Source: Bacillota bacterium (GTDB taxonomy: Bacteria > Bacillota > Clostridia > Clostridiales > Clostridiaceae). Taken from it: 64,000 nt of DNA. Below the pieces are notes generated by a model. That model did no database searches. It was not told the origin of the DNA and worked only from the letters and a program-made list of their open reading frames with translations. A program made the translations under genes and the position numbers. Where the stretch lies: NCBI GenBank assembly GCA_021781745.1, contig JAJXWH010000001.1, positions 124,001 to 188,000 on the forward strand. The letters are read 5' to 3'. Shown here piece by piece: positions 54,554 to 63,376 of this stretch (within the stretch, counting starts at the first letter, position 1; each line of letters starts with the position of its first letter).

Positions 54554-56581
54554 TTAAAACGTGAATTGATTGAAACTTTCGTTTAATTCAATTGATGAGT
54601 TACTAACTTTTTTGGCTGAATTTGCTACTTCTGAACTTGCTGAGCTTAGTTCTTCAGATGAAGCATAAATTTCCTGGGTAGTTGCTGAAATTTGCTCAGA
54701 CACGTAGGAAATTTCAGAAATGTTAGTTACTAAAGAATCTTTTTCTGAATTTAATTTAACGAAATCCTCAGCAATTGAGTCCATATTTGGAATCATTTCC
54801 TCAATGGCTTTAGATATATCTTTAAAAACAGCTATTGTATTATGAATAATAAGTGTTTGATTTTTAACATCATGAGTAATATTATCTGTGTTAATTACTA
54901 TATCATCAGTATTTTTTATGACTTTTGATACTATAGAATAGATACTTTGTGCAGAAGTTTTACTCATTTCTGCAAGCTTTCTTATTTCATCTGCAACAAC
55001 AGCAAAACCTTTTCCAGCTTCGCCAGCTCTGGCAGCTTCAATTGCAGCATTTAGAGCAAGTAAATTAGTTTGTTCTGCAATATCATTAATTAAATTAGTC
55101 ATTTCATTAACTTCTTTAATATCTGTTGTCATTAAGTTTAGTGAAGAATTAAATTTATTAAAATTATTATTAAGAACTTCCATGGATGAAATTAATGATT
55201 TAAGCTCATTGTTGCCTTTTTTAGATCTATCTCCAATATTAGAGGAAGCTATAGTAACATCATTAACTTTGCCAGTAAGTATTGAAATCTTGTTTCCGAA
55301 CTCATTTAGGTTATTTGTACTGCTGGTTAAACTATTAGATTGATTCATAATTCCTTCTGATATATTACTAATAGCTTGGACTATAGTTTCGATAAGTGAT
55401 GATAGTTCTTCAGAAATAGATAAAAGCCCTTTTGATTCATTACTGAGGTGTGATGAATTTAACTCAATTGCATCAATATTTTTGTTAAGTGATTTTTGAA
55501 TCTCGACTAGAGATTTGCACATAATCCCTGTTTCGGATTTTTTCTTAAAATACTTAGTATCTATTTTTTTTGAAAAATCACCAGCAGCAAAACTTTTCAT
55601 TATATCTACTACATATAAAATATTTTTAGAAATTTTAGATACTACATATATTAAGGTTAGTGATATTAAGATTAGACTAATAATTCCCAAAACAATATTA
55701 ATTATCTTCAAATTATTAAAGGAGCTTAATAAATCCATCTTATCTACAGCAGCTATTACACACCATCCTGTAGTTGGCACTATGGAATAAGACAATATCT
55801 GTTCTCTACCTTCGCAAATAACATCTTGAGCACCGCTTTTACCTGAAGAAATTGAACTGATTAAATCATCGGCTTTTGATCCATCAATATTTGTTATTAA
55901 ATCAGTTATGTTCATTCCTTGTTGTACATAGGAATTGTTAGAGTAGCCTAGAAGTTTACCATTTGCATTAACAACAAAAGCTTTGCCTGAATTTAAAAAT
56001 GATATTTTTTTACTTAGATTAGATATATCATCACCAGATTTAAAAGCAACAAGCACATTAATATGGTTGTGATCGTCTTGGATAGGAGCTGATATTGCAA
56101 TTACATAACTTTTATTTACGCTGCTCTTTGAATTATTAATAAAGGGTTCTGAAATATATGAAATTCCATTTTCAGCAGATTTAAAATAATCTGCATCTTT
56201 TATATCCATAACTTCACCATTTATTAATGTTAACTTTCCATCAGGCGTTGCAATTCCCATATTTGAATATTGTTTAAATTCTTTTTCTTTTAATAAAATT
56301 TTCAATTTATCGTCTAGCGGAGTACTAGTACTTGCAATAAATGGATTGTGTGCTAAACTTTCAACAGAGTTAATTTGATTAGTCATGATATCATTAATAT
56401 CTTGTGCTGTAATTTTACTTATTTGATTAATAAAATCTTTACTATTAGAATAAAGAACTTTTTGACCTAAATAGTAAGTACAGATTGTAAGCGCTAATAA
56501 CGTTATTATTACAACTGGAAGGACTCTTGCAAGAACCCTAAAACTAATTGAATCCTTATTAAATATGTTTAATAATTTCAT
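54554..56581 (-). CDS. Methyl-accepting chemotaxis protein
   Basis: The protein has 675 residues. One N-terminal helix ([20 protein letters not shown]) and a second near residue 290 enclose a large extracellular sensor, probably dCache. A HAMP-like region and then the signalling domain follow, with the conserved tip [36 protein letters not shown]. It senses a ligand outside and controls CheA. AGGGGGG-type ribosome binding is present on the minus strand. The ligand is unknown. The gene stands alone, with no other chemotaxis gene in the window. Confidence 0.9.
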   Translation of the reverse strand: MKLLNIFNKDSISFRVLARVLPVVIITLLALTICTYYLGQKVLYSNSKDFINQISKITAQDINDIMTNQINSVESLAHNPFIASTSTPLDDKLKILLKEKEFKQYSNMGIATPDGKLTLINGEVMDIKDADYFKSAENGISYISEPFINNSKSSVNKSYVIAISAPIQDDHNHINVLVAFKSGDDISNLSKKISFLNSGKAFVVNANGKLLGYSNNSYVQQGMNITDLITNIDGSKADDLISSISSGKSGAQDVICEGREQILSYSIVPTTGWCVIAAVDKMDLLSSFNNLKIINIVLGIISLILISLTLIYVVSKISKNILYVVDIMKSFAAGDFSKKIDTKYFKKKSETGIMCKSLVEIQKSLNKNIDAIELNSSHLSNESKGLLSISEELSSLIETIVQAISNISEGIMNQSNSLTSSTNNLNEFGNKISILTGKVNDVTIASSNIGDRSKKGNNELKSLISSMEVLNNNFNKFNSSLNLMTTDIKEVNEMTNLINDIAEQTNLLALNAAIEAARAGEAGKGFAVVADEIRKLAEMSKTSAQSIYSIVSKVIKNTDDIVINTDNITHDVKNQTLIIHNTIAVFKDISKAIEEMIPNMDSIAEDFVKLNSEKDSLVTNISEISYVSEQISATTQEIYASSEELSSASSEVANSAKKVSNSSIELNESFNQFTF

Positions 56582-56764
56582 TTTTAATACCCCCCTTTTT
56601 GTGAATTACCTGCATACTTGTCTATATTATAATTTTTTTATTATAAATAAATAATTCCCAAAAGTATATATGCAAGCTGCACTAAAATACTGTTATATAG
56701 GCATAAAATTTTAATATATTTAAATCAGGTGAGTAAATTGTGGAGGTAATTAGGCATAAAAAAA

Positions 56765-56792
56765 GAAACCCGAAGGTTTCAGATTTTTTTAT
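56765..56792. terminator. Small hairpin with T-tracts on both sides
   Basis: GAAACC-CGAA-GGTTTC is followed by AGATTTTTTT and preceded by seven A. It lies in the 394 bp gap between hpt and the chemotaxis gene, both on the minus strand. It could end hpt transcripts; no plus-strand gene is seen that would need it. Confidence 0.6.
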
Positions 56793-56872
56793 TCTTTAGG
56801 AATTTATAAAGCAGTAAAATCTGTGGATAACTTATTTAAAAAGCTGTTTAATTAGGTTTTGTATGGAAAAAG

Positions 56873-56975
56873 AATAAAAAAGAAATCTTATTCGCCTGCC
56901 AGATTTTTCTCACATGCGTTCGAAAAGGCAGATGCGTGAAAAAAATCTACAGCTCCACAGTCGCTTGCGATTTTT
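56873..56975. repeat. Shorter imperfect palindrome D downstream of hpt
   Basis: GAATAAAAAA at the left returns as TTTTTTATTC at the right edge, and AGATTTTTCTCAC returns as GTGAAAAAAATCT. The centre has CACATGCG and ATGCGTG. It directly adjoins the hpt stop and probably serves as its terminator. It lacks the ACAAC/GGAGCATGC core of the larger palindromes. Confidence 0.55.
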
Positions 56976-57497
56976 TTATTCCCAGTTAAATACATAAGGC
57001 ACATTTCTATAAAAATCACCATAGTTTAATCCATATCCAACTACAAAAACATCTTCAATTTCAAAACAACAGTAATCAGGTGTTACATCTATTTTTCTCC
57101 TTGATGGTTTATCAAGAAGCACACAAGTCTTAACAGAAGCAGGATTTAATTTTTTTATATGATTAACAACAAAATCCATTGTTATTCCAGTATCAACAAT
57201 ATCATCTACAATAAGAACGTCCCATCCTTCAATATCATCAGAAATATCATGAACTACTTGAACAGAGCCAGAGGATGTTTCATCATGACCATAACTTGAT
57301 GTAGTCATAAATCCTATTTTTGTATTCAAGTCAATAGTTCTAACTAAATCAGCAGCATATACAAAACTTCCACGAAGTAAAGATAAAACATAAAGTTTTT
57401 TACCTTTATAATCTTCAGTTATAATTTTCCCCAATTCTTCAATTCTTGAATTAATTTGTTCTTTAGAAAAAAGAATGTTACGTTTCTTGTCTTCCAT
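56976..57497 (-). CDS. hpt: Hypoxanthine phosphoribosyltransferase
   Basis: The protein has 173 residues, the usual length. The PRPP-binding motif is VLIVDDIVDTGITMDF, preceded by the flexible-loop region GFMTTSSYGHDETSSG. It converts hypoxanthine or guanine plus PRPP to IMP or GMP in purine salvage. AAAAGGAG precedes the ATG on the minus strand. The gap of about 320 bp to hflX holds a partial AATTGT repeat and no clear promoter. Confidence 0.94.
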   Translation of the reverse strand: MEDKKRNILFSKEQINSRIEELGKIITEDYKGKKLYVLSLLRGSFVYAADLVRTIDLNTKIGFMTTSSYGHDETSSGSVQVVHDISDDIEGWDVLIVDDIVDTGITMDFVVNHIKKLNPASVKTCVLLDKPSRRKIDVTPDYCCFEIEDVFVVGYGLNYGDFYRNVPYVFNWE

Positions 57498-57816
57498 TTT
57501 GTTAAAACTCCTTTTATGATTAATTTAATTGGTACAGTTCACTTAGAAATTTTATTTTATAATCCCAAATATGTATTTAAAATAGTATTTCTAAAAATTT
57601 ATTACATTAATATATGTTATACTTTTTATTTTTAAGAAACTTATTCCAAAATTGTGAATTGTACATTGTCAATTGTTAATTATATAAGTTATAATTAATG
57701 AATTAATAGTATAAAATTATATGAAAGTTGTCAAGATAGGGATATGACACAAAATAGACTTATAATATTAACTTGTTATTTTGGTAAATATCCTATGGCT
57801 TATGTGAGGTGTTTAT
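57498..57816. other. Intergenic region between divergent hpt and hflX
   Basis: This is about 319 bp. A partial AATTGT-type repeat lies at 57650-57684 (AATTGTGAATTGTACATTGTCAATTG). TTGTCA and TATAAT occur near 57730-57766 but 27 bp apart, too far for a sigma-A promoter. Nothing else is recognised. Confidence 0.4.
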
Positions 57817-59604
57817 ATGATATATGGAAATATTGAAGGAATAAAAAAATCCATAATAGATGAATTGGAAAGTATTTATTCTATAAGAAGTTTAAAAGAC
57901 GAAATATGTGATATAGAAATTTTAAATATTATTTCTAGAATTTCTAGCTTTATTGAAAGAGAAGTAAGTGTAGGAATAAATAGAAAAGGTAATGTAACTT
58001 CTGTTGCTATTGGAGATTCAACATCAGTGGAGGTTCCAATAATAGACATAGAGGAAAAAAGATTATCAGGAATAAGAGTAATTCATACTCATCCAAATGG
58101 CTACTGTAATCTTTCAGCCTTGGATTTAACAGCATTATTAAAGCTAAAATTAGATGCAATTGTATCAGTAGCAATATTAGATGGAAAGATAATAGATTTC
58201 TCATTAGGAATGCTTACATTATATAATAATAAACTGGAAACTGATGAAAAAAGAAATCTTTCATTAGAGGAAATAACATCTATACATATATTAGATAGAA
58301 TAAGATTTATTGAAAATCTAATAAAAACTAACGATGTTATAGAAGATACAGAGGAAAAAGCAATATTAGTAGGTTCTGATACAAAGGAAAGTCTGGAAGA
58401 ATTAGCGGAACTAACTGAAGCTTGTAATATACCAGTATTAAAGACTGTTTTTCAAAGCAGAAGTAAAGTTGATGCTGCATATTATATTGGAAGAGGTAAA
58501 GTTCTGGAGATTGCATCTATGAGGCAAGTAGAAAGAGCAAATGTTATAATATTCGACGATGAACTTTCAGGGTCACAAGTTAGAAATTTGGAAGCAGCAT
58601 TAGGAGCAAAAGTAATTGATAGGACTACTTTAATATTAGAAATATTTGCAACTAGAGCTAAGAGTAAAGAATCTAAGATACAGGTAGAGTTAGCTCAGCT
58701 TAAATATAGATTAAGCAGATTGCAGGGCTTAGGTACTATTCTTTCTAGAACTGGTGGAGGAATAGGAACTAGAGGTCCAGGAGAAAAGAAATTAGAAACA
58801 GACAGAAGACATATAATGGAAACCGTATATGACTTAAAAGATGAACTAAAGAAAATTAAAAAGACTAGAGATGTTCAAAGAGAAAAAAGAAACAAAGAGA
58901 ATATTCCTAAAGTATCTTTAGTTGGCTATACTAATGCAGGAAAATCAACATTAAGAAATGCCCTTTGTGATATAGCAGCAAAAAAAGAAAATAAAATAAA
59001 AGAAAAGGTATTTGAAGCAAACATGCTTTTTGCAACATTAGATACTACAACAAGAGCATTAACATTAAGCAAGAAGGGAATAATAACTCTTACAGATACC
59101 GTTGGATTCGTAAGAAAGCTGCCCCATGATTTAGTAGAGGCATTTAAATCAACACTGGAAGAAGTAATATTTTCAGATTTATTATGTCATGTAATTGATG
59201 CATCTTCTGATACAGCTGCTGAACAATATGAAGCTGTAAATGAAGTACTAAATGAACTTGGTGTACTTGAAAAAGAAACAGTCTTAGTATTGAATAAAAT
59301 AGATAAAGCAACTGAAGAACAAATGTCAAAAATAAAGGAGACAATTGGCAATAAAGATATAATAGAAATTTCAGCTAAGGAAAAAACAAATTTAGAAGAA
59401 TTACTAGATTTAATTGAAGAAAAGTTACCTTATAATTATAAAAAAGTAGAATATTTAATACCATATGAAAAAGGTGATATTCAATCATTTTTACACAGAA
59501 ATGCAAGAATACTTGAAGAAGAGTATAAGGATAATGGCACGTACATGGTCGCTGAAGTTGATGATGAAGTATTTAATAAAACACAGGAATATGCGCAGGT
59601 ATAG
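57817..59604 (+). CDS. hflX: GTPase HflX with N-terminal JAMM-like domain
   Basis: The protein has 595 residues, about 170 more than the common HflX. The first 165 residues carry a full JAMM metal motif, H-T-H-x7-S-x2-D (H90, H92, S100, D103), with candidate glutamates E47 and E49 upstream. The HflX part follows: the glycine-rich ILSRTGGGIGTRGPGEKKLETD and a G domain with VGYTNAGKST (GxxxxGKS at 370-377) and DTVGFVRKLP. HflX splits stalled ribosomes under stress. Whether the JAMM-like part has peptidase activity is not known. TGTGAGGTG precedes the ATG. Confidence 0.9.
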   Translation: MIYGNIEGIKKSIIDELESIYSIRSLKDEICDIEILNIISRISSFIEREVSVGINRKGNVTSVAIGDSTSVEVPIIDIEEKRLSGIRVIHTHPNGYCNLSALDLTALLKLKLDAIVSVAILDGKIIDFSLGMLTLYNNKLETDEKRNLSLEEITSIHILDRIRFIENLIKTNDVIEDTEEKAILVGSDTKESLEELAELTEACNIPVLKTVFQSRSKVDAAYYIGRGKVLEIASMRQVERANVIIFDDELSGSQVRNLEAALGAKVIDRTTLILEIFATRAKSKESKIQVELAQLKYRLSRLQGLGTILSRTGGGIGTRGPGEKKLETDRRHIMETVYDLKDELKKIKKTRDVQREKRNKENIPKVSLVGYTNAGKSTLRNALCDIAAKKENKIKEKVFEANMLFATLDTTTRALTLSKKGIITLTDTVGFVRKLPHDLVEAFKSTLEEVIFSDLLCHVIDASSDTAAEQYEAVNEVLNELGVLEKETVLVLNKIDKATEEQMSKIKETIGNKDIIEISAKEKTNLEELLDLIEEKLPYNYKKVEYLIPYEKGDIQSFLHRNARILEEEYKDNGTYMVAEVDDEVFNKTQEYAQV

Positions 59605-59685
59605 AGCTGACTAGCTTAATGTATAATAAATATAACCTATTAATAATATACTAGAATAAGTGTATTATTAGGAGGCTATATTTTA

Positions 59686-59755
59686 TGAAAATATTTCAAC
59701 TATTAGGTTATACAAAGATTCTTAGATAGTGTTATTTAAGGATCTTTTTGATTGT
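59686..59755 (+). other. Possible 14-codon leader ORF overlapping a hairpin
   Basis: AGGAGG, 9 bp, then ATG opens a frame MKIFQLLGYTKILR and stop. The 3' part forms AAAGATTCTTA paired with TAAGGATCTTT, followed by TTGATT. The pairing of a perfect ribosome binding site, a tiny frame and a terminator-like stem could be a leader peptide or a decayed gene start. It lies 162 bp before the nucleotidyltransferase gene. Confidence 0.35.
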
Positions 59756-59891
59756 ATTTAATAAGTTGCAAGATCAATATTGAGTAAGAAAGTATTACCT
59801 TTAAATAAATATTTCTTTAAGTTATAATGTTAATGAGTTTTATTAAAAAAAGTATAGATATAATGCCTTGGGCAAAAGAAGGTGGAATAAG

Positions 59892-60791
59892 ATGGCAAGA
59901 TCCATAATGGATTATCAAAAATCCTCTGAAAAACTAATAAATAAATTGAAGGTAAATAAAAAAGTGCTAGCAATATTTGCATTTGGAAGTATAGTAAGCG
60001 GGGATCTTTGGGAGGAGTCAGATATAGATATATTCGTTGTTTACAAAGATGTATTTGATGATGTCCGGGATATATATTCTGAGGTCCTCGACATACCTGT
60101 GCATATGAAAGTGCTCAGTAAAGATAAATTTTTAGAGTTATATGAAAGTGGTGGAAAGAAAGGTTTTGTAAGAAATTTACTCATAGCTTCTAAAATTATA
60201 TTTTCTAGAGATGAAGAAATAGAAAGTGCTTTCAATAAAGCTAAATATAGTTTAGATAAATATAGAGAAATATGGAATTTAGTTTACTTAGGTAATGTTA
60301 TAAAGGATATTGGAGTAATTAAGAAGTATTTGCAAAACAATAGTATATTTACATCTTATGAAGTCCTAATTAGAGCCTTAGATAGTTTTGCTAAACTTTA
60401 TTTAAATTTAAATGGATATACTGTAAGCAAGGATGCAGTTAGGATGGTAACAAACTTAAACTATAAGTTTAATATGGTAATTGAGAATTTATTTAACAGT
60501 GAATGTATAAATGAAAATATACAAAATACTGTAGATTACATGGAAGGGTTTTTAGATGATAATATAAATGAAGCATCAAAATTTTTATTAAATTATTTAT
60601 ATGAAAAAAACGCATTTCTAAGTTCTTTTGAGATAAAAAATAATGAGTTATTTAAAGAATTTGATATAAAAATAGAAGAAATTTTAAAAGAGTTATATAA
60701 AAGAAAATTAATAAATAAGGATACTAGAAATTTAGATTTGCCTTCTAATGAAAAATTATTAAGGGAGAATGTATATTCATACAAGAGTTAA
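59892..60791 (+). CDS. Nucleotidyltransferase-domain protein
   Basis: The ATG at 59892 follows AAGGTGG, giving 299 residues. The pol-beta nucleotidyltransferase motif is FAFGSIVSGDLWEESDIDIFVV, which has GS and the metal-binding DxD. The remaining 200 residues are helical, resembling HEPN-type or substrate domains found beside minimal nucleotidyltransferases. The substrate is unknown; it could adenylylate a small molecule or a protein. It lies 23 bp before the MocR gene and the two are probably an operon. Confidence 0.75.
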   Translation: MARSIMDYQKSSEKLINKLKVNKKVLAIFAFGSIVSGDLWEESDIDIFVVYKDVFDDVRDIYSEVLDIPVHMKVLSKDKFLELYESGGKKGFVRNLLIASKIIFSRDEEIESAFNKAKYSLDKYREIWNLVYLGNVIKDIGVIKKYLQNNSIFTSYEVLIRALDSFAKLYLNLNGYTVSKDAVRMVTNLNYKFNMVIENLFNSECINENIQNTVDYMEGFLDDNINEASKFLLNYLYEKNAFLSSFEIKNNELFKEFDIKIEEILKELYKRKLINKDTRNLDLPSNEKLLRENVYSYKS

Positions 60792-60814
60792 TGTATTGTT
60801 AAAGGGGAAATTTT

Positions 60815-62242
60815 ATGGATATTTATAAGAATTTTAAATTCAAGAATAATGAAATACCCAAATATGTTCAAGTAGCTGATTATATAAAAGAATTGATTGA
60901 TAAGAGAAAAATAAAAGAAGGAGACAAACTTCCAACTATAAGGGAGTTATCAAAAAGTTTAGGCGTAAATAATGTTACAATAGTAAGCGCATATAATAAA
61001 CTGAAGGCAGAAGGATATGCTTACCAAAAGGTAGGCAGCGGGAGTTATGCAAAAAGGAAGGAAGTTGTTTCGAATTTTAGAAGAGAATATTCCAATACTC
61101 TAAAAAAATTATCTACGAAGGATTTATCAGATGTTGTTGATTTTACAGGAGAAACTACAGCAGAAGTGTTATTTCCAATAGCTGATTTGAAAAATATAAT
61201 AAACGAAGTTTTAGAAAGAGACGGAGCTAATGCTCTTCTTTCAGATAATAGAAATGGATATAGCAATCTTATTTATACCATTAACAAAGTATTTTGGGAT
61301 TCAAAGTTAAATAATGAAGATATATTAATTGTGTCTGGAGCACAACAAGGAATTGATATTGCATCAAAAGGAATATTAAACATAAATGATAATATTATAG
61401 TTGAAAAACCGACATATGTTGGTGCATTGTCAGTTTTTAAGTGGAGAAAAGTAAATATTTTTGAAGTTCCAATGGATGAAGAAGGATTAAATTTAGATAA
61501 ATTTGAGAAAATACTTCAAAAAAATGATATAAAGTGCTTTTTTACAATGAGTTATTTTCAAAATCCAACTGGAATAAGCTATAGTTTAGAAAAGAAAAAA
61601 AGAATATTACAGCTTGCAGAAATATATGATTTTTATATAATCGAGGATGATTATTTATCAGAACTTATATACGAGAATTCTTTAGATTATATTCCATTTA
61701 AATGGCTTGATAGAAATGACAGAGTTATTTATATTAAGAGTTTTTCAAAAATATTTCTTCCAGGGATAAGATTGGGATATTTAGTTGCTCCAGCTGTATT
61801 TAGAGAGACTCTTCAAAGTTCAAAACATAATACAGATATCACAACTTCAAGCTTAATGCAAAGAGCTTTGGAACTATATATTTCTAGTGAGAAATGGAAA
61901 AAGAACATAAAGGATTTAAATAGTGAGTATATTCAAAGATATACACTTATGAAAAGAATACTAGATAACGAATTTGAAAATATATTAACCTACATAGACC
62001 CAAGAGGAGGACTTTATTTTTACTTGACTTTAAAAGAAGATTATATGGTTAATACTAAAGAACTTTTTATGCGTCTTAGACAAAAAAATGTATATATTAC
62101 TCCAGGGGCAATGTTTTTTACGTCAAAGGACGATGGACAAGATTCCTTTAGAATAGGATTTTATCAAACAGATAAAGAAAAAATCGAAAAAGGAATGAAA
62201 ATACTTAAAGAAGAAATTATAGCAGCAGTGTATGAAGAATAA
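60815..62242 (+). CDS. MocR-type transcriptional regulator (GntR + aminotransferase fold)
   Basis: The protein has 475 residues. Residues 10-80 form the GntR winged helix (GDKLPTIRELSKSLGVNNVT, then VGSGSYA). The rest is a class I aminotransferase fold with the PLP lysine K312 in SFSKIFLPGIRLGY. MocR proteins use PLP or an amino compound as effector, often for vitamin B6 or GABA genes, commonly regulating a neighbour. Here the neighbour is the nucleotidyltransferase gene. AAAGGGG precedes the ATG. Confidence 0.9.
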   Translation: MDIYKNFKFKNNEIPKYVQVADYIKELIDKRKIKEGDKLPTIRELSKSLGVNNVTIVSAYNKLKAEGYAYQKVGSGSYAKRKEVVSNFRREYSNTLKKLSTKDLSDVVDFTGETTAEVLFPIADLKNIINEVLERDGANALLSDNRNGYSNLIYTINKVFWDSKLNNEDILIVSGAQQGIDIASKGILNINDNIIVEKPTYVGALSVFKWRKVNIFEVPMDEEGLNLDKFEKILQKNDIKCFFTMSYFQNPTGISYSLEKKKRILQLAEIYDFYIIEDDYLSELIYENSLDYIPFKWLDRNDRVIYIKSFSKIFLPGIRLGYLVAPAVFRETLQSSKHNTDITTSSLMQRALELYISSEKWKKNIKDLNSEYIQRYTLMKRILDNEFENILTYIDPRGGLYFYLTLKEDYMVNTKELFMRLRQKNVYITPGAMFFTSKDDGQDSFRIGFYQTDKEKIEKGMKILKEEIIAAVYEE

Positions 62243-62316
62243 TAAAATAAATATTCAAGTGTGCTTTTTTACAAAACATTAACATAAATTTAAACTAAAA
62301 AAGGAGCTAGATTGAG

Positions 62317-62964
62317 ATGTCCTACATTACTATAAAAGATTTTGGAGAAGATAGATTTGAAGAGAAGAAATCAGAGTTTATTGGATATGCTAAAAGAGTG
62401 GAAAATGAAGAGGAAGCTAAAGCTTTTATAAGTGAAATAAAGAATATGCATAAACAAGCAAGGCATAACTGTTCAGCTTATATTATAGGGAAAAACATGA
62501 ATATTCAAAGATATTCTGATGATGGAGAGCCACAAGGAACAGCAGGAATACCAATTCTTGAAGTAATGAAAAAAAGTAGGATAACTGACTGTGCTGTTGT
62601 TGTTACAAGATATTTTGGGGGAATACTCCTTGGAGCAGGCGGCCTAACTAGAGCATATACAAAGGGTGCGAGCATTGCCATAAAAGCTGCAGGAATTGTA
62701 GAAAAAGTTGAAGGTTTAAAATTAAGTTTTGAAATGGAATATGACTTATTTGGAAAAGTTCAGCATTTATGTGGTCAAAATTCATGGCATATAGAAGATA
62801 CAGAATATAGTGATAAAGTAGTTGTTCACATATTGTGTGAACAATCAATTTCAGAAATGCTTGAAAATGAGATTGTAGAAGTTACTAATGGAAAAGTAAT
62901 TATTCGTAAAAGTGAAGAAGGTATTTATTTTAGAGAAGGAAATAGGTTGTATTTAAAAATATAG
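62317..62964 (+). CDS. YigZ/IMPACT family protein
   Basis: The protein has 215 residues. The N-terminal UPF0029 domain shows KKSEFIGYAKRVENEEEA, NCSAYIIG, and the family signature SDDGEPQGTAGIPILE followed by TRYFGGILLGAGGL. A small C-terminal ferredoxin-like domain follows. The family is linked to translation control in eukaryotes; its bacterial role is unclear. AAAAAAGGAG precedes the ATG. Confidence 0.9.
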   Translation: MSYITIKDFGEDRFEEKKSEFIGYAKRVENEEEAKAFISEIKNMHKQARHNCSAYIIGKNMNIQRYSDDGEPQGTAGIPILEVMKKSRITDCAVVVTRYFGGILLGAGGLTRAYTKGASIAIKAAGIVEKVEGLKLSFEMEYDLFGKVQHLCGQNSWHIEDTEYSDKVVVHILCEQSISEMLENEIVEVTNGKVIIRKSEEGIYFREGNRLYLKI

Positions 62965-63092
62965 ATGTATCTACCAAAGCTTAAAATTTATTGTTTAATC
63001 TGGTGCAATGGTAAATAGACGTAATGATATCATAACAAAATTAGGTAAATTTAATATTAAATTAGAGAAAATCAATAGAAAACTACTGTATT

Positions 63093-63125
63093 GACCTTTA
63101 AATAAGAAATTTAAAGGTTGATTTT
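63093..63125 (+). terminator. Terminator after yigZ-like gene
   Basis: ACCTTTAAAT-AAGAA-ATTTAAAGGT has a 10 bp perfect stem, followed by TGATTTTATT. It lies in the 412 bp gap before the last gene; the rest of the gap is AT-rich up to the promoter. Confidence 0.65.
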
Positions 63126-63301
63126 ATTGGAAAAATAAGGTAATATTTGTATTGTATCTAGTCTAAGGTTATATACACAACTTAATATCATTGGATTCTC
63201 GTAATTATAATGAAGCATACTAAAAATGCAATCATAATTTTATATTTTATTTTTTAGCTAAATGTGTATAAATAAAAAGCTTCATTGAAATTTAACATTA
63301 A

Positions 63302-63360
63302 GCAAGGGTTGCAAAGTTGACAAGTTCATCAAAGTAATATATAATTCTACTAACTCTTGC
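63302..63360 (+). promoter_or_regulatory. Consensus sigma-A promoter flanked by an inverted repeat
   Basis: TTGACA at 63317-63322 and TATAAT at 63340-63345 are exactly 17 bp apart, both perfect. GCAAGGGTT at 63302-63310 and AACTCTTGC at 63351-63359 form an inverted repeat on either side; the right copy covers the expected start point. This could be an operator. The gene begins about 20 bp later. Confidence 0.75.
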
Positions 63361-63376
63361 CAAAGGAGGGAAATCG

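Noticed and set aside
57728..57766. Sigma-A promoter for hflX (TTGTCA and TATAAT)
   Set aside because: The boxes are 27 bp apart, far beyond the usable spacing.
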